Positions 1 to 6,723 of a stretch of DNA of 9,140 nt are shown piece after piece. The stretch spans positions 1 through 9,140 of the forward strand of contig JBAZOJ010000154.1 of assembly GCA_041648755.1 (NCBI GenBank). Direction: 5' to 3'. A program made the translations under genes and the position numbers. The first letter of the stretch is position 1, and every line of letters starts with the position of its first letter. This DNA is from JBAZOJ01 sp041648755. GTDB taxonomy: Bacteria; Planctomycetota; B143-G9. The notes beneath the pieces were generated by a model. That model ran no database searches. It saw only the letters and a list, made by a program, of their open reading frames with translations, and was not told where the DNA came from.

Positions 1-885
1 GTCAAGCGCTCTTATCAGGTTGAGCAAGGTGGTCTTCTTCGGTATGTTCGATGTGAAGACCTTCCACTCGCGCGCAGCCCTCAGTCGAATCAGATCGGAC
101 AGCAGGTCAAGGTTCGAACGAAGCACGGCACGGCTCCAACCCATCTTCGCAGCATAGGCATCAAGAAAGCGGATGCGGTCAAGCGGGGCAATCGCGGGCG
201 AGAACACGAAATTGGCTCCGACCAGATCTTCGAACTCTCGCAGGAAGCCGATGACGGGATTGACATGGAAATTCCTCCCGGCGACAAGGCACAGCTTTGC
301 GTCATTTCCATCCATTCTGACAAGAACTTGGGAGGCCTTCTCAATTCCGGCGATTACCTTCCTGGAATGGATCTCACCGAACAGGTCGCCCATCTTGCTC
401 CAGATCACCTGACATGCAGGATCAGGGGCGCCGGAGAGGGTCACGACCAGTTCGGACAGCGGGACATAGCCGTCGTTTTTGCGAACAATCAGGAGCTCGT
501 CGAGAGTGGAGAACACGCCACCGCGTCGCACGTAAGCAAGGGGTTGCGCGGCGGGAAGGTCAATCGAGTTGAGGATGACCGCGCCGGATAGCATTCTTCT
601 GAGAGGCGATGGGAACAGACGGGAAAAAGGGTTCAAGCCCGCCTTCAGCGTACTCATGTACACGATTCCCGTCAGTTCGCTGGAAATGGGCAATGTTACC
701 GAATAGTCTCCAGCCTGCTTCTCTCTCATCGCGGTGGAAGTCTGAGATATCACCGCGAGCCTGTCAATGGCGACATTGATGTCGAAATCCGGCTTTGCCC
801 AGTATTTCCACTTCCGCAAGGAGCCCTGTTGCAGCCCAAGTGCGGTGAGCATGCCCTCATCGGCGGACTTTGGTATGCGCGTCAT
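1..885 (-). CDS. WaaP/InaA-like lipopolysaccharide kinase-fold protein, probable pseudokinase (partial)
   Basis: The frame opens at ATG 885 and stays open for 295 codons to the window edge, so the C-terminus is missing. GAGGTG lies just upstream of the ATG, which overlaps the heptosyltransferase stop (ATGA). The architecture resembles Kdo/WaaP-type kinases that phosphorylate the lipid A-core region. Residues 90-116 read like their Ser-x-x-Arg helix followed by the tpxPLAYVRR strand. Residues 168-189 match the LHxxGVxHxDLxxxNxLV catalytic loop without gaps, and 236-244 (DRIRFLDAY) match the family's conserved DRxRFLxAY near the C-terminus. The loop positions normally His-Gly-Asp are Ala179-Gly180-Ile181, the Asn position is Gln186, and no Asp occurs at the metal-binding site around 199-206. 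Catalysis therefore looks lost. No signal peptide or membrane segment is seen. The fold assignment is inference from pattern matching by eye; that it is a real gene is much surer, given the long open frame, the SD and the operon position. Confidence 0.72.
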   Translation of the reverse strand, partial: MTRIPKSADEGMLTALGLQQGSLRKWKYWAKPDFDINVAIDRLAVISQTSTAMREKQAGDYSVTLPISSELTGIVYMSTLKAGLNPFSRLFPSPLRRMLSGAVILNSIDLPAAQPLAYVRRGGVFSTLDELLIVRKNDGYVPLSELVVTLSGAPDPACQVIWSKMGDLFGEIHSRKVIAGIEKASQVLVRMDGNDAKLCLVAGRNFHVNPVIGFLREFEDLVGANFVFSPAIAPLDRIRFLDAYAAKMGWSRAVLRSNLDLLSDLIRLRAAREWKVFTSNIPKKTTLLNLIRALD

Positions 886-1952
886 GACACCTCTTGTTCG
901 CTATGGCGCAGTATGACCGTTTCCATGGCTTCGAGTGCATCGTCAACAGTAATCGCGCTCCGGCACCTGTAATTATAGCGGCTCTCTTTGGCGAAGCACG
1001 GGCGACAAGGGACATCGGCAATCAACTGCGCGACTCGCTTGCCGAGAGCTCCGGTTCGCACCGGGTCAGTCGAAAGGTAGAGTGTTACGGTCGGGCAGCC
1101 AACAAGCGCCGAGTAGTGGGATAGCCCGGAGTCGTTCCCGATAAAAGCCCTTGCGCCACGGAGGATGACACCCGCAGTGCTCAAGGTTGTGTCTCCGCAG
1201 ATGTTCTTTGCCAAATCCCCCGATGCTTGTGAGACCGCGAAGGCGTGTGGCCTGTCAGACTTGGCCCCCATCAGGAGGACTGCGATACCCCATCTCCGTG
1301 CTAATTCCCTGGCAAGTTCGGAGTACGACTCAACAGACCATTGACGGGTTGGGCCGTAAGCTGTTCCCGTAGCCATTGTCGCATATTCGCCAAGGACTCC
1401 GATTGATCGGAGCAGGCGGGTGGCCTCATCAATGTCCTTCTTGGGGAATTTCAGAGCGAGCGGGCTCACATCGCAGACAGGTGGACTTCCGCTTGGAGGA
1501 ATCCCCATTGCCGCGTTGAATACTTCGAGGTAGTATGAGGATAGATGCGCGCTTTCCTCCCAAGCTGGCCTGGGTATTGCGTCCGAAATGAGCAGGCTTC
1601 GCGCATCTGCGCGGAATCCAAAAGCTCGGTGTGGGTGGACGATCTTCATCTCTATGGCTGAAGAAATTGAATTCGGCAAGAGCACGGCTGCATCATACCG
1701 GCGCAGGGCAAGTGACTTGAGCAGGGAGAACTTCTGTAGATTCTGGCGGATGCCCCTGGCTCGCGGGACGACAATGACTTCCCGCACGAACGGAACAAGG
1801 CTGAAGAGGTCGGCAACAGCAGGTCGGCAAATGACATCGACGGGAATCTCAGGCAGTCGCTCGTGAAATGCTCGCATCGCAGGAAGGGCCATTATGCAGT
1901 CCCCAAGCCAGTTCGGCGCCCTTACGATAAGAGACTCCGGGTTGCGGGTCAT
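882..1952 (-). CDS. waaF: ADP-heptose:LPS heptosyltransferase (WaaF-type, glycosyltransferase family 9)
   Basis: Transfers heptose from ADP-heptose onto the inner core of lipopolysaccharide at the inner face of the cytoplasmic membrane. At 356 residues it has the usual family length. The N-terminus carries the GT9 hallmark RAPNWLGD at 11-18, with the predicted catalytic Asp18, followed by MALPAMRAF. The nucleotide-sugar half has GTAYGPTRQW near 200, with Arg where most members have Lys, and GNDSGLSH at 272-279. A cysteine cluster typical of heptosyltransferase II lies at the C-terminus (CRPC 316-319, Cys330). The ATG overlaps the cinA stop by four bases (ATGA) and no strong SD precedes it, so translation is probably coupled. 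WaaF rather than WaaC is favoured by the RAPNWLGD and CxPC features, but acceptor specificity cannot be read from sequence. Confidence 0.87.
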   Translation of the reverse strand: MTRNPESLIVRAPNWLGDCIMALPAMRAFHERLPEIPVDVICRPAVADLFSLVPFVREVIVVPRARGIRQNLQKFSLLKSLALRRYDAAVLLPNSISSAIEMKIVHPHRAFGFRADARSLLISDAIPRPAWEESAHLSSYYLEVFNAAMGIPPSGSPPVCDVSPLALKFPKKDIDEATRLLRSIGVLGEYATMATGTAYGPTRQWSVESYSELARELARRWGIAVLLMGAKSDRPHAFAVSQASGDLAKNICGDTTLSTAGVILRGARAFIGNDSGLSHYSALVGCPTVTLYLSTDPVRTGALGKRVAQLIADVPCRPCFAKESRYNYRCRSAITVDDALEAMETVILRHSEQEVS

Positions 1953-3175
1953 TTCAGATCCAGAACTGCCAACCGAACAAGGTTGATTGCTGCAGTTGAG
2001 TAGTACTCTCTCAGAGCTTCTCTGTCGCCGGAAAATGCGAATCTTCTTGATGTTGTCCCTGCAGGTCCGCAGACTGCGATGAAGAGCGTTCCGACAGGCT
2101 TGTCTTCGCTTCCCCCGTCCGGGCCGGCGATTCCCGTGGCGGAAACGCAGATGTCAACTCCAAGCCAGCTTTTCCCTCGCTGAGCCATTTCAACCGCTGC
2201 CTCCGCGCTGACTGCTCCATATTGGGCGAGAGTGCTTTGCAGCACGCCAAGTTTCATCTTGATCTCATTCGAGTAGGTCACCATGCCCCCCCGGAAATAC
2301 TCAGAACTGCCAGGGGTATCAGTGAGCCTCTTTGCGATCAATCCTCCGGTGCATGATTCGATGCAACCGACAGTCAGCCTGCGTTTTCGGATTTCATCGC
2401 CGGTCTGACGTTCTAACGTACTGCCGGAGGAGCAGACCAGGGCTTTGCCAGCATTGGCAAAGAACGCGGCCTCTATCGCCGAGGTAGTGCGATCGGTAGC
2501 ACCTTCGTAAGCCAGCAGCGATATCGTGATGATCCCGCGCGCAGCATTAATGGCGAATTCCACACCGCGGTCTGCCATCACACGTTCGACGATCTGTCCG
2601 AGTTCAGCCTCGGGAATGCCACAGAAATGCCAACCTGTGGTGAAAATCCTCGTATGCGCCAGCGGGGCAAGCGAAGGGACAACATACCCTTCGAGCATCC
2701 CTCGCAACTCGCCAGGGACTCCCGGGAGACAGAAGACTCGCTTTCCGTCGTTCTCAAGGTAGATTCCGGGAGCTGAGCCAAAACGGTTCGGTATCGGAAG
2801 CGCTCCCTTGGGAAACTGCGCCTGGCATCGGTTTGCTTCGATCAGATCAAGGCGATTCCGTCTTGCGAGCCCTTCACGGATGACCTGCAACGCGGCAGCA
2901 TCCTCTGCCAACGGTCGTCCGGTTGCTTGCGCCAAAGCCTGACGTGTCAGGTCGTCGAAAGTCGGGCCGAGTCCTCCGGAGCAGATGACAACATCGAATC
3001 TGGCCATCAGATCTTGAAACGCTTCGCTTATCGAGTCGAGATTGTCGTTGACGGACCTTATCTCTTCGGTAGGCAGTCCTGCGGAAAGCAAAATTTTGAC
3101 GATCATGCGGCTGTTAGTATCCGTCGTCCTGCCGCGGACTATTTCGCTTCCGGTGCACAAGATGGCGGCTTTCAC
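1949..3175 (-). CDS. cinA: CinA: competence/damage-inducible protein with nicotinamide-nucleotide amidase domain
   Basis: Two-domain cytoplasmic protein of NAD salvage and repair. The N-terminal MoaB/MogA-like (COG1058) domain, about residues 1-170, has CTGSEIVRGRTTDTNS at 7-22 and SGGLGPTFDD at 66-75, Ser replacing the usual first Thr. A middle segment runs to about 255. The C-terminal PncC domain, about 256-408, deamidates nicotinamide mononucleotide. It shows ESCTGG at 273-278 with the catalytic Ser274, GGMVTYSNEIK, GIAGPDGG at 348-355 and KPVGTLFIAV. Its 408 residues equal full-length CinA. The start is GTG, chosen because AAGGGA lies 8 bases upstream and GTG overlaps the rsmD stop (GTGA). 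It sits between an rRNA methylase and a cell-envelope gene; the grouping is positional rather than an obvious pathway. Confidence 0.95.
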   Translation of the reverse strand: MKAAILCTGSEIVRGRTTDTNSRMIVKILLSAGLPTEEIRSVNDNLDSISEAFQDLMARFDVVICSGGLGPTFDDLTRQALAQATGRPLAEDAAALQVIREGLARRNRLDLIEANRCQAQFPKGALPIPNRFGSAPGIYLENDGKRVFCLPGVPGELRGMLEGYVVPSLAPLAHTRIFTTGWHFCGIPEAELGQIVERVMADRGVEFAINAARGIITISLLAYEGATDRTTSAIEAAFFANAGKALVCSSGSTLERQTGDEIRKRRLTVGCIESCTGGLIAKRLTDTPGSSEYFRGGMVTYSNEIKMKLGVLQSTLAQYGAVSAEAAVEMAQRGKSWLGVDICVSATGIAGPDGGSEDKPVGTLFIAVCGPAGTTSRRFAFSGDREALREYYSTAAINLVRLAVLDLK

Positions 3176-3741
3176 CGGGTCATTCCCTTCTGCCGGTAAA
3201 ACAGCAGATGGGAAAGCCCGAGTTCGTGCCTTCTGGTCAATATCATCCCCGTGACCTTCGGAGCCGGGGCCTTCCTGTGCACTCGAATTACCAGGATCCC
3301 GTCGTCTTTGACGACGGTGCCGACGATCTCTGCGAGAGCCAGAACCGAACTGTCGGCCTCGCCAAGATCCTGGAAAGGAGGGTCTGCGAAGACTATGTCG
3401 AATTCGGTGTCTTCGCGCATCGTGCTTCTGACAAAATGAACGACCTCGGACTTGACGATTGTGATGCCCGAAGCAAAGCCTGTGGCAACTACGTTAGACT
3501 TTGCCACTTCGCAAGCCTGCCAGGCGGAATCAACACATACCGCCGAACGGGCGCCACGCGAAACCGCTTCAATGCCGAACGAAGCGGCCCCGCAATACAG
3601 GTCAAGGACTTCCGAACCCTCCAGCACATTCTGAATGATCGAGAAAAGGGAGGACTTAACCCGATCGGTCAAAGACCTTGTTGCGTGACCAGGCAGGATT
3701 GCCAATCTCCGGCCCTTCGCGATTCCAGAAATTACCCTCAT
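3172..3741 (-). CDS. rsmD: 16S rRNA (guanine966-N2)-methyltransferase RsmD
   Basis: SAM-dependent methylase that modifies G966 of 16S rRNA during small-subunit assembly. From ATG 3741 it is 189 residues, the normal family size. It begins MRVISGIAKGRRL, matching the family's MRIIxGxxKGRxL, which is why I prefer this start; the frame extends 26 codons further upstream without family-like sequence. Residues 23-36 give the TDRVKSSLFSII segment. The SAM-binding motif is VLDLYCGAASFGIEA at 45-59, slightly divergent from the usual DLFAGSGALGLEA. The base-flipping motif is DPPF at 120-123. First gene of a leftward operon; its TGA overlaps the GTG of cinA. A TATAAT lies only 13 bases upstream of the ATG, so the mRNA may have almost no leader, unless a promoter further upstream is used. 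Confidence 0.92.
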   Translation of the reverse strand: MRVISGIAKGRRLAILPGHATRSLTDRVKSSLFSIIQNVLEGSEVLDLYCGAASFGIEAVSRGARSAVCVDSAWQACEVAKSNVVATGFASGITIVKSEVVHFVRSTMREDTEFDIVFADPPFQDLGEADSSVLALAEIVGTVVKDDGILVIRVHRKAPAPKVTGMILTRRHELGLSHLLFYRQKGMTR

Positions 3742-3753
3742 GCTCACGGTTTG

Positions 3754-3783
3754 ATTATAGCCATCTTGCGGGCGTGTGGTACA
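3754..3783 (-). promoter_or_regulatory. Candidate leftward sigma-70 promoter of the rsmD operon
   Basis: On the minus strand an exact TATAAT occupies 3759..3754. At 18 bases upstream is TGTACC (3783..3778), a poor -35 with three of six consensus bases. Transcription would start about six bases before the rsmD ATG, giving a nearly leaderless message. This is plausible but could be chance; the region between two divergent operons makes a promoter here likely. Confidence 0.35.
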
Positions 3784-3834
3784 GAAATGGGGCAGTTCGA
3801 TTACCCGTGAAAGTCGCAAGGCAGGGCGGAGAAG

Positions 3835-3862
3835 TTGACCCTAAGCTCGATTATGCTACAAT
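3835..3862 (+). promoter_or_regulatory. Rightward sigma-70 promoter with extended -10
   Basis: TTGACC at 3835-3840 is followed after 16 bases by TACAAT at 3857-3862. TG at 3854-3855 stands one base before the hexamer, forming an extended -10 (TGnTACAAT). Predicted transcription start is near 3869, about 45 bases before the DUF5665 gene. It should drive the membrane protein, kinase and regulator genes together. No operator repeat is evident. Confidence 0.6.
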
Positions 3863-3910
3863 CGCAGGTGAGAACAGATTGACGCGGCTGTCAACTGCCG
3901 GGATGGAGCA

Positions 3911-4300
3911 ATGATGTCTCGAGGCAAACATAACCCCAGAGCGATTGCGCAACAGGAGCCTCCTGAAAAACAGGGCAGGGCGCCTGCGGATACGCCATCT
4001 TCCGAAAAGCCGCCGGATGACAAGAGAGAAGTGATCGAGAAGCGGAATGTTCACGGTGTGTCCAAGACTGTATTTGACCAGATGCTCCATGCCATCGGGA
4101 TGGAAGATCTGGTGGACCACAAGTGGCGTCTCATATGGTTGAACTTTCTGATCGGTCTGTCGCGGGGACTAGGGTTCTTTCTTGGCGCGACCATTGTTGG
4201 TGCTGCGGTATTCTGGTTGTTGCAGAAGTTTGTCGACGCCCCGTTGGTTGGCGGCGTAATCAACGAGATAATGCAGAATGTCAAGTCGCCAAAGCCCTGA
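3911..4300 (+). CDS. DUF5665-type small membrane protein
   Basis: A 129-residue protein with a hydrophilic, Pro/Lys/Glu-rich and probably disordered N-terminus (residues 1-45), a short helix-prone stretch (46-73), then one membrane segment at about 85-107. The membrane part (NFLIGLSRGLGFFLG at 78-92, ending in a PLVGGVINEIMQ-like tail) matches the NFxxGxxRGxGxxxG pattern I associate with DUF5665, whose function is unknown. Two adjacent ATGs occur, at 3911 and 3914. GGAG at 3905-3908 is 2 bases from the first and 5 from the second, so 3914 may be the real start. It overlaps the kinase gene by 23 bases and shares its promoter. An inference from this arrangement is that it serves as membrane partner or anchor for the otherwise soluble kinase. 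Confidence 0.82.
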   Translation: MMSRGKHNPRAIAQQEPPEKQGRAPADTPSSEKPPDDKREVIEKRNVHGVSKTVFDQMLHAIGMEDLVDHKWRLIWLNFLIGLSRGLGFFLGATIVGAAVFWLLQKFVDAPLVGGVINEIMQNVKSPKP

Positions 4301-5105
4301 CGAGAAGAAGCCGGTCAGTTCCCGATCCTCGGCCATTCCGCAGCAGATGGATCCGGAAATTGCGGCCGGTTTGGCCCACACAGTGCAGACCCCCTTGCAG
4401 TCGATTATCATCAACTCTGAGCTTCTCATGGAATTGCTGCGTCAGACGGATAACGTCAAGCTTCGGGACAAGGGCCTCAAGATCCTCTCCCGGATCAACA
4501 GGGAGGCCGCATCGCTTCAGTCCATCGTCAAGGACTTCCTTGCGCTCGTCAGGCTGACGACAGGCAAGGCTGCTGCGACCGACGCGAATTACCTTGTCAG
4601 AGAAGTCGTGGAGTTCATGCGTGTAGAGTGCCTGAAGTACGGCATTGACATTGCACTGAACCTTGACGTCACAATCTATCCTGTCACATTGGATCGCTCC
4701 CTGATCTCGCACGCACTAATGAACCTGATCAGAAACGCGCGTGAGGCAATCGGACATGATGGCCTCATTGAAGTGTCCACTCGGGAAAACGGGGACTTCC
4801 TGGAGATCGAAATCCGAGACGATGGTTCCGGAATTCTACGGGACAACGAGCCCCGGATATTTGAGCCTTTCTTTACAACGAAAGCCGGTGGAACCGGCTT
4901 GGGACTTCCGATCGCGAAGCGTATACTTGAAGCACATGGTGGAGACCTCTTTCTGAGACCTGAGACCGAGCGCGGAGCAGCATTTGTAATGCAGATCCCG
5001 CGCGGAAAGTTCCTGTCGCATACAGTTGATAATAGTGCCGATGGGACCTCAGGCGATACTGGGGAAACTGGATCACCTGTGAAGGAGGAAGGCGCCGATG
5101 GTTAG
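4278..5105 (+). CDS. Soluble sensor histidine kinase (HisKA + HATPase_c)
   Basis: Kinase of a two-component pair, 275 residues, with no membrane segment and no recognisable sensor domain. The HisKA dimerisation helix starts at about 26, with LAHTVQTPL at 32-40 and the predicted phosphorylated His34. The next residue is Thr35, where nearly all HisKA proteins have Glu or Asp; Thr38 and Pro39 are conserved. The ATPase domain is complete: N box LMNLIRNAREAI (147-158), G1 DDGSGI (181-186), F box FEPFFTTK (195-202) and G2 GGTGLGLPIAKRI (204-216). A short acidic, Gly/Ser-rich tail follows residue 242. It overlaps the DUF5665 gene upstream by 23 bases and the regulator gene downstream by 8, so expression is coupled and the regulator is very likely its partner. 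The input signal must come through the roughly 25-residue N-terminus or another protein. Confidence 0.93.
   Translation: MSSRQSPDEKKPVSSRSSAIPQQMDPEIAAGLAHTVQTPLQSIIINSELLMELLRQTDNVKLRDKGLKILSRINREAASLQSIVKDFLALVRLTTGKAAATDANYLVREVVEFMRVECLKYGIDIALNLDVTIYPVTLDRSLISHALMNLIRNAREAIGHDGLIEVSTRENGDFLEIEIRDDGSGILRDNEPRIFEPFFTTKAGGTGLGLPIAKRILEAHGGDLFLRPETERGAAFVMQIPRGKFLSHTVDNSADGTSGDTGETGSPVKEEGADG
5082..5088 (+). promoter_or_regulatory. Strong ribosome binding site of the response regulator gene
   Basis: AAGGAGG lies inside the end of the kinase gene, 9 bases before ATG 5098. It decides the start of the regulator over the alternative in-frame ATG thirteen codons downstream, just before NILVVDD. 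Confidence 0.75.
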
Positions 5106-6546
5106 TGAAGCTGCTGACATATCACAACATCCCCCGATGAACATACTCGTCGTTGACGATCACCAGAACACCGTTGAGACGGTCGCCGATGTCATCGAGG
5201 AGATGGGGCACCGCGCAATCAAGGCTCGCTCCTCCGAGGAGGCCTACTCACTCCTTTCTGATGAGAGCATAGACATTGTGCTGACAGACCTTGTACTCAC
5301 CGGAGATACAGGACTTGTGCTGCTTGCGTATATTCGAAGGAACTTCCCCGATGTGCCCGCTCTGCTGATATCGGGACACGGCACCATTGAAATTGCCGTC
5401 GCTGCGCTGAAAGATGGGGCTTTGGACTTCCTCGTGAAGCCGCTCGACCTGACGCGCTTGCGCTCGGTGATTAATCTCGCTGTCCGATTTAGAGCGATGA
5501 CGCGGGAGAATCGCAGGCTCGAAAGCCTGCTGCGCGAGCGTAAGGTGCTCGACATGATAGTCGGACATTCTCCGGCAATTAGACGTGTCAAGCAATTGAT
5601 CGTGCAGATAGCGTCATCGGCCGCAACAGTCCTGATAACCGGGGAATCCGGCACAGGCAAGGAGCTTGTGGCGGAGGCTATCCACGCACTGTCCCAACGC
5701 GCAGCCCGACCTCTGGTTGTGCTCAACAGCGCGGCCCTGTCCTCGGACCTGCTGGAGAGCGAGCTGTTCGGGCACGAACAGGGCTCGTTCACCGGTGCAA
5801 TACGGACAAAGGCGGGGCAGTTCGAGGCCGCAGACGGCGGAACGATCTTCTTCGATGAGATTGGCGATATGGCTGCAGGGATACAGTCGAAGGTGTTGCG
5901 GGTCATGGAGCGCCGCAACTTCATGCGCGTCGGCGGGACAAAGCCTATCACGGTTGACGTGCGCGTTATTGCCGCCACCAATGCCGATCTGAAAGTCCTG
6001 ATAGCCGATGGCAGATTCCGTTCTGATTTGTTCTTCCGTCTTAACGTAATCTCCGTGCAGGTTCCTCCACTTCGGGAAAGGCGCGAAGACGTTCCATTGC
6101 TGATTGCTCATTTCCTGACCGAGATGAACAAGCGCGACACCAGGAACTGCTCGGTGGACGCCGAGGCTCTCGACGCGCTGTGTGCCTACTCCTGGCCCGG
6201 CAACGTCAGGGAGTTGCGCAATGTGATTGAACGGGCTTTCCTTGTAGCGGCTATGGACCGAATCAAGCGATTCGACCTCCCGGAGGAGATAGCTTCCATC
6301 GGCCCGGTCTCGGCCGCGACCGCGCCCCGGGCTGTCAACTATTCCGGGATGACAATGGACGAGATCGAGAAGGAAGCGATTCTGTCAACATTGGCAGCAG
6401 AAGGCGGGAACAAGAGCAAGGCTGCCGCAGCACTCGGCATTGGCCTGAAGACCCTGTACCGGAAACTTGAGAAGTGGGGCGAGCACGAGGCTTCGAGCGG
6501 AGAACCCGAATCTGGATCGAGTCCGGTTAGGCCCACCAGAGAATGA
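5098..6546 (+). CDS. NtrC-family sigma-54-dependent response regulator
   Basis: Activates sigma-54 RNA polymerase when phosphorylated, by ATP-driven remodelling of the closed complex. It has 482 residues and the three-domain layout of the family. The receiver domain (about 14-130) has Asp20/Asp21, phospho-acceptor Asp64, Ser92 and Lys114, all needed for phosphotransfer. The AAA+ domain (about 153-385) shows Walker A GESGTGKE at 182-189, GSFTGA at 229-234 in place of GAFTGA, Walker B GTIFFDEIGD at 248-257, and the arginine-rich FRSDLFFRL at 307-315. A Fis-type helix-turn-helix follows at about 437-460 (NKSKAAAALGIGLKTLYRKL), then a 20-residue polar tail. It forms an operon with the kinase before it. 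I find no convincing -24/-12 promoter in the window, so its targets are probably elsewhere. No clear hairpin terminator follows. Confidence 0.96.
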   Translation: MVSEAADISQHPPMNILVVDDHQNTVETVADVIEEMGHRAIKARSSEEAYSLLSDESIDIVLTDLVLTGDTGLVLLAYIRRNFPDVPALLISGHGTIEIAVAALKDGALDFLVKPLDLTRLRSVINLAVRFRAMTRENRRLESLLRERKVLDMIVGHSPAIRRVKQLIVQIASSAATVLITGESGTGKELVAEAIHALSQRAARPLVVLNSAALSSDLLESELFGHEQGSFTGAIRTKAGQFEAADGGTIFFDEIGDMAAGIQSKVLRVMERRNFMRVGGTKPITVDVRVIAATNADLKVLIADGRFRSDLFFRLNVISVQVPPLRERREDVPLLIAHFLTEMNKRDTRNCSVDAEALDALCAYSWPGNVRELRNVIERAFLVAAMDRIKRFDLPEEIASIGPVSAATAPRAVNYSGMTMDEIEKEAILSTLAAEGGNKSKAAAALGIGLKTLYRKLEKWGEHEASSGEPESGSSPVRPTRE

Positions 6547-6621
6547 TCAGGTCTGCAGCTTGATGCGGGGCTTTAGACTGACACGGGGCAAACAACGCGT
6601 TTGTACAACAGTCCATCGCAG

Positions 6622-6704
6622 TGCGAGATTCTTCCATGTGGCCCATTGACAAACACCTGCGCTCTTAGTATAATGCAAGTTTCTTGTGCAGCCGAGAACT
6701 CGCA
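6622..6704. repeat. Short inverted repeat flanking the consensus promoter
   Basis: TGCGAG at 6622-6627 is repeated in inverted orientation as CTCGCA at 6699-6704. Each arm continues with TTC after at most one inserted base. The arms lie before the -35 and after the predicted start site, a layout that could suit a looping repressor. Six-base arms 71 bases apart can arise by chance, so this is weak. Confidence 0.22.
6646..6674 (+). promoter_or_regulatory. Exact-consensus sigma-70 promoter
   Basis: TTGACA at 6646-6651 and TATAAT at 6669-6674 are separated by exactly 17 bases, so all twelve bases and the spacer match the housekeeping consensus. Transcription should begin near 6681, giving a leader of about 43 bases before ATG 6724. 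It lies between the regulator gene and the three-gene cassette and can only serve the latter. A promoter this strong without an obvious operator suggests high constitutive expression unless a repressor acts. Confidence 0.88.
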
Positions 6705-6710
6705 TCCGAA

Positions 6711-6715
6711 GGGAG
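6711..6715 (+). promoter_or_regulatory. Ribosome binding site of the first cassette gene
   Basis: GGGAG is 8 bases before ATG 6724. It picks this start over the upstream in-frame TTG at 6601, which lies before the promoter and so cannot be on the main transcript. Confidence 0.75.
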
Positions 6716-6723
6716 CAAACCGA

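Noticed and set aside
173..591. Two short plus-strand frames and a minus-strand frame in the left end
   Set aside because: They are out of frame with the 295-codon minus-strand gene that opens at 885 and runs off the edge, which explains the whole region.
3208..3810. A 200-codon plus-strand reading frame opposite rsmD
   Set aside because: It is antisense to a gene with clear RsmD motifs, has no family resemblance and no SD; it is a by-product of GC-rich codon use.
5244..5981. A 245-codon minus-strand reading frame inside the response regulator gene
   Set aside because: The composition is rich in Ser, Arg and Pro with no recognisable domain, and it lies fully antisense to a well-supported NtrC-type gene.
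6551..6580. Possible terminator hairpin after the regulator gene (GTCT...AGC paired with GCT...AGAC)
   Set aside because: The stem has two central mismatches and no T-run follows.
6601..6608. TTGTACAA palindrome upstream of the cassette promoter
   Set aside because: An eight-base palindrome alone is expected by chance, and it lies 37 bases before the -35 with no second copy.
6601..6723. N-terminal extension of the first cassette gene from a TTG at 6601
   Set aside because: It would begin upstream of the consensus promoter, and the ATG at 6724 has a well-spaced SD.
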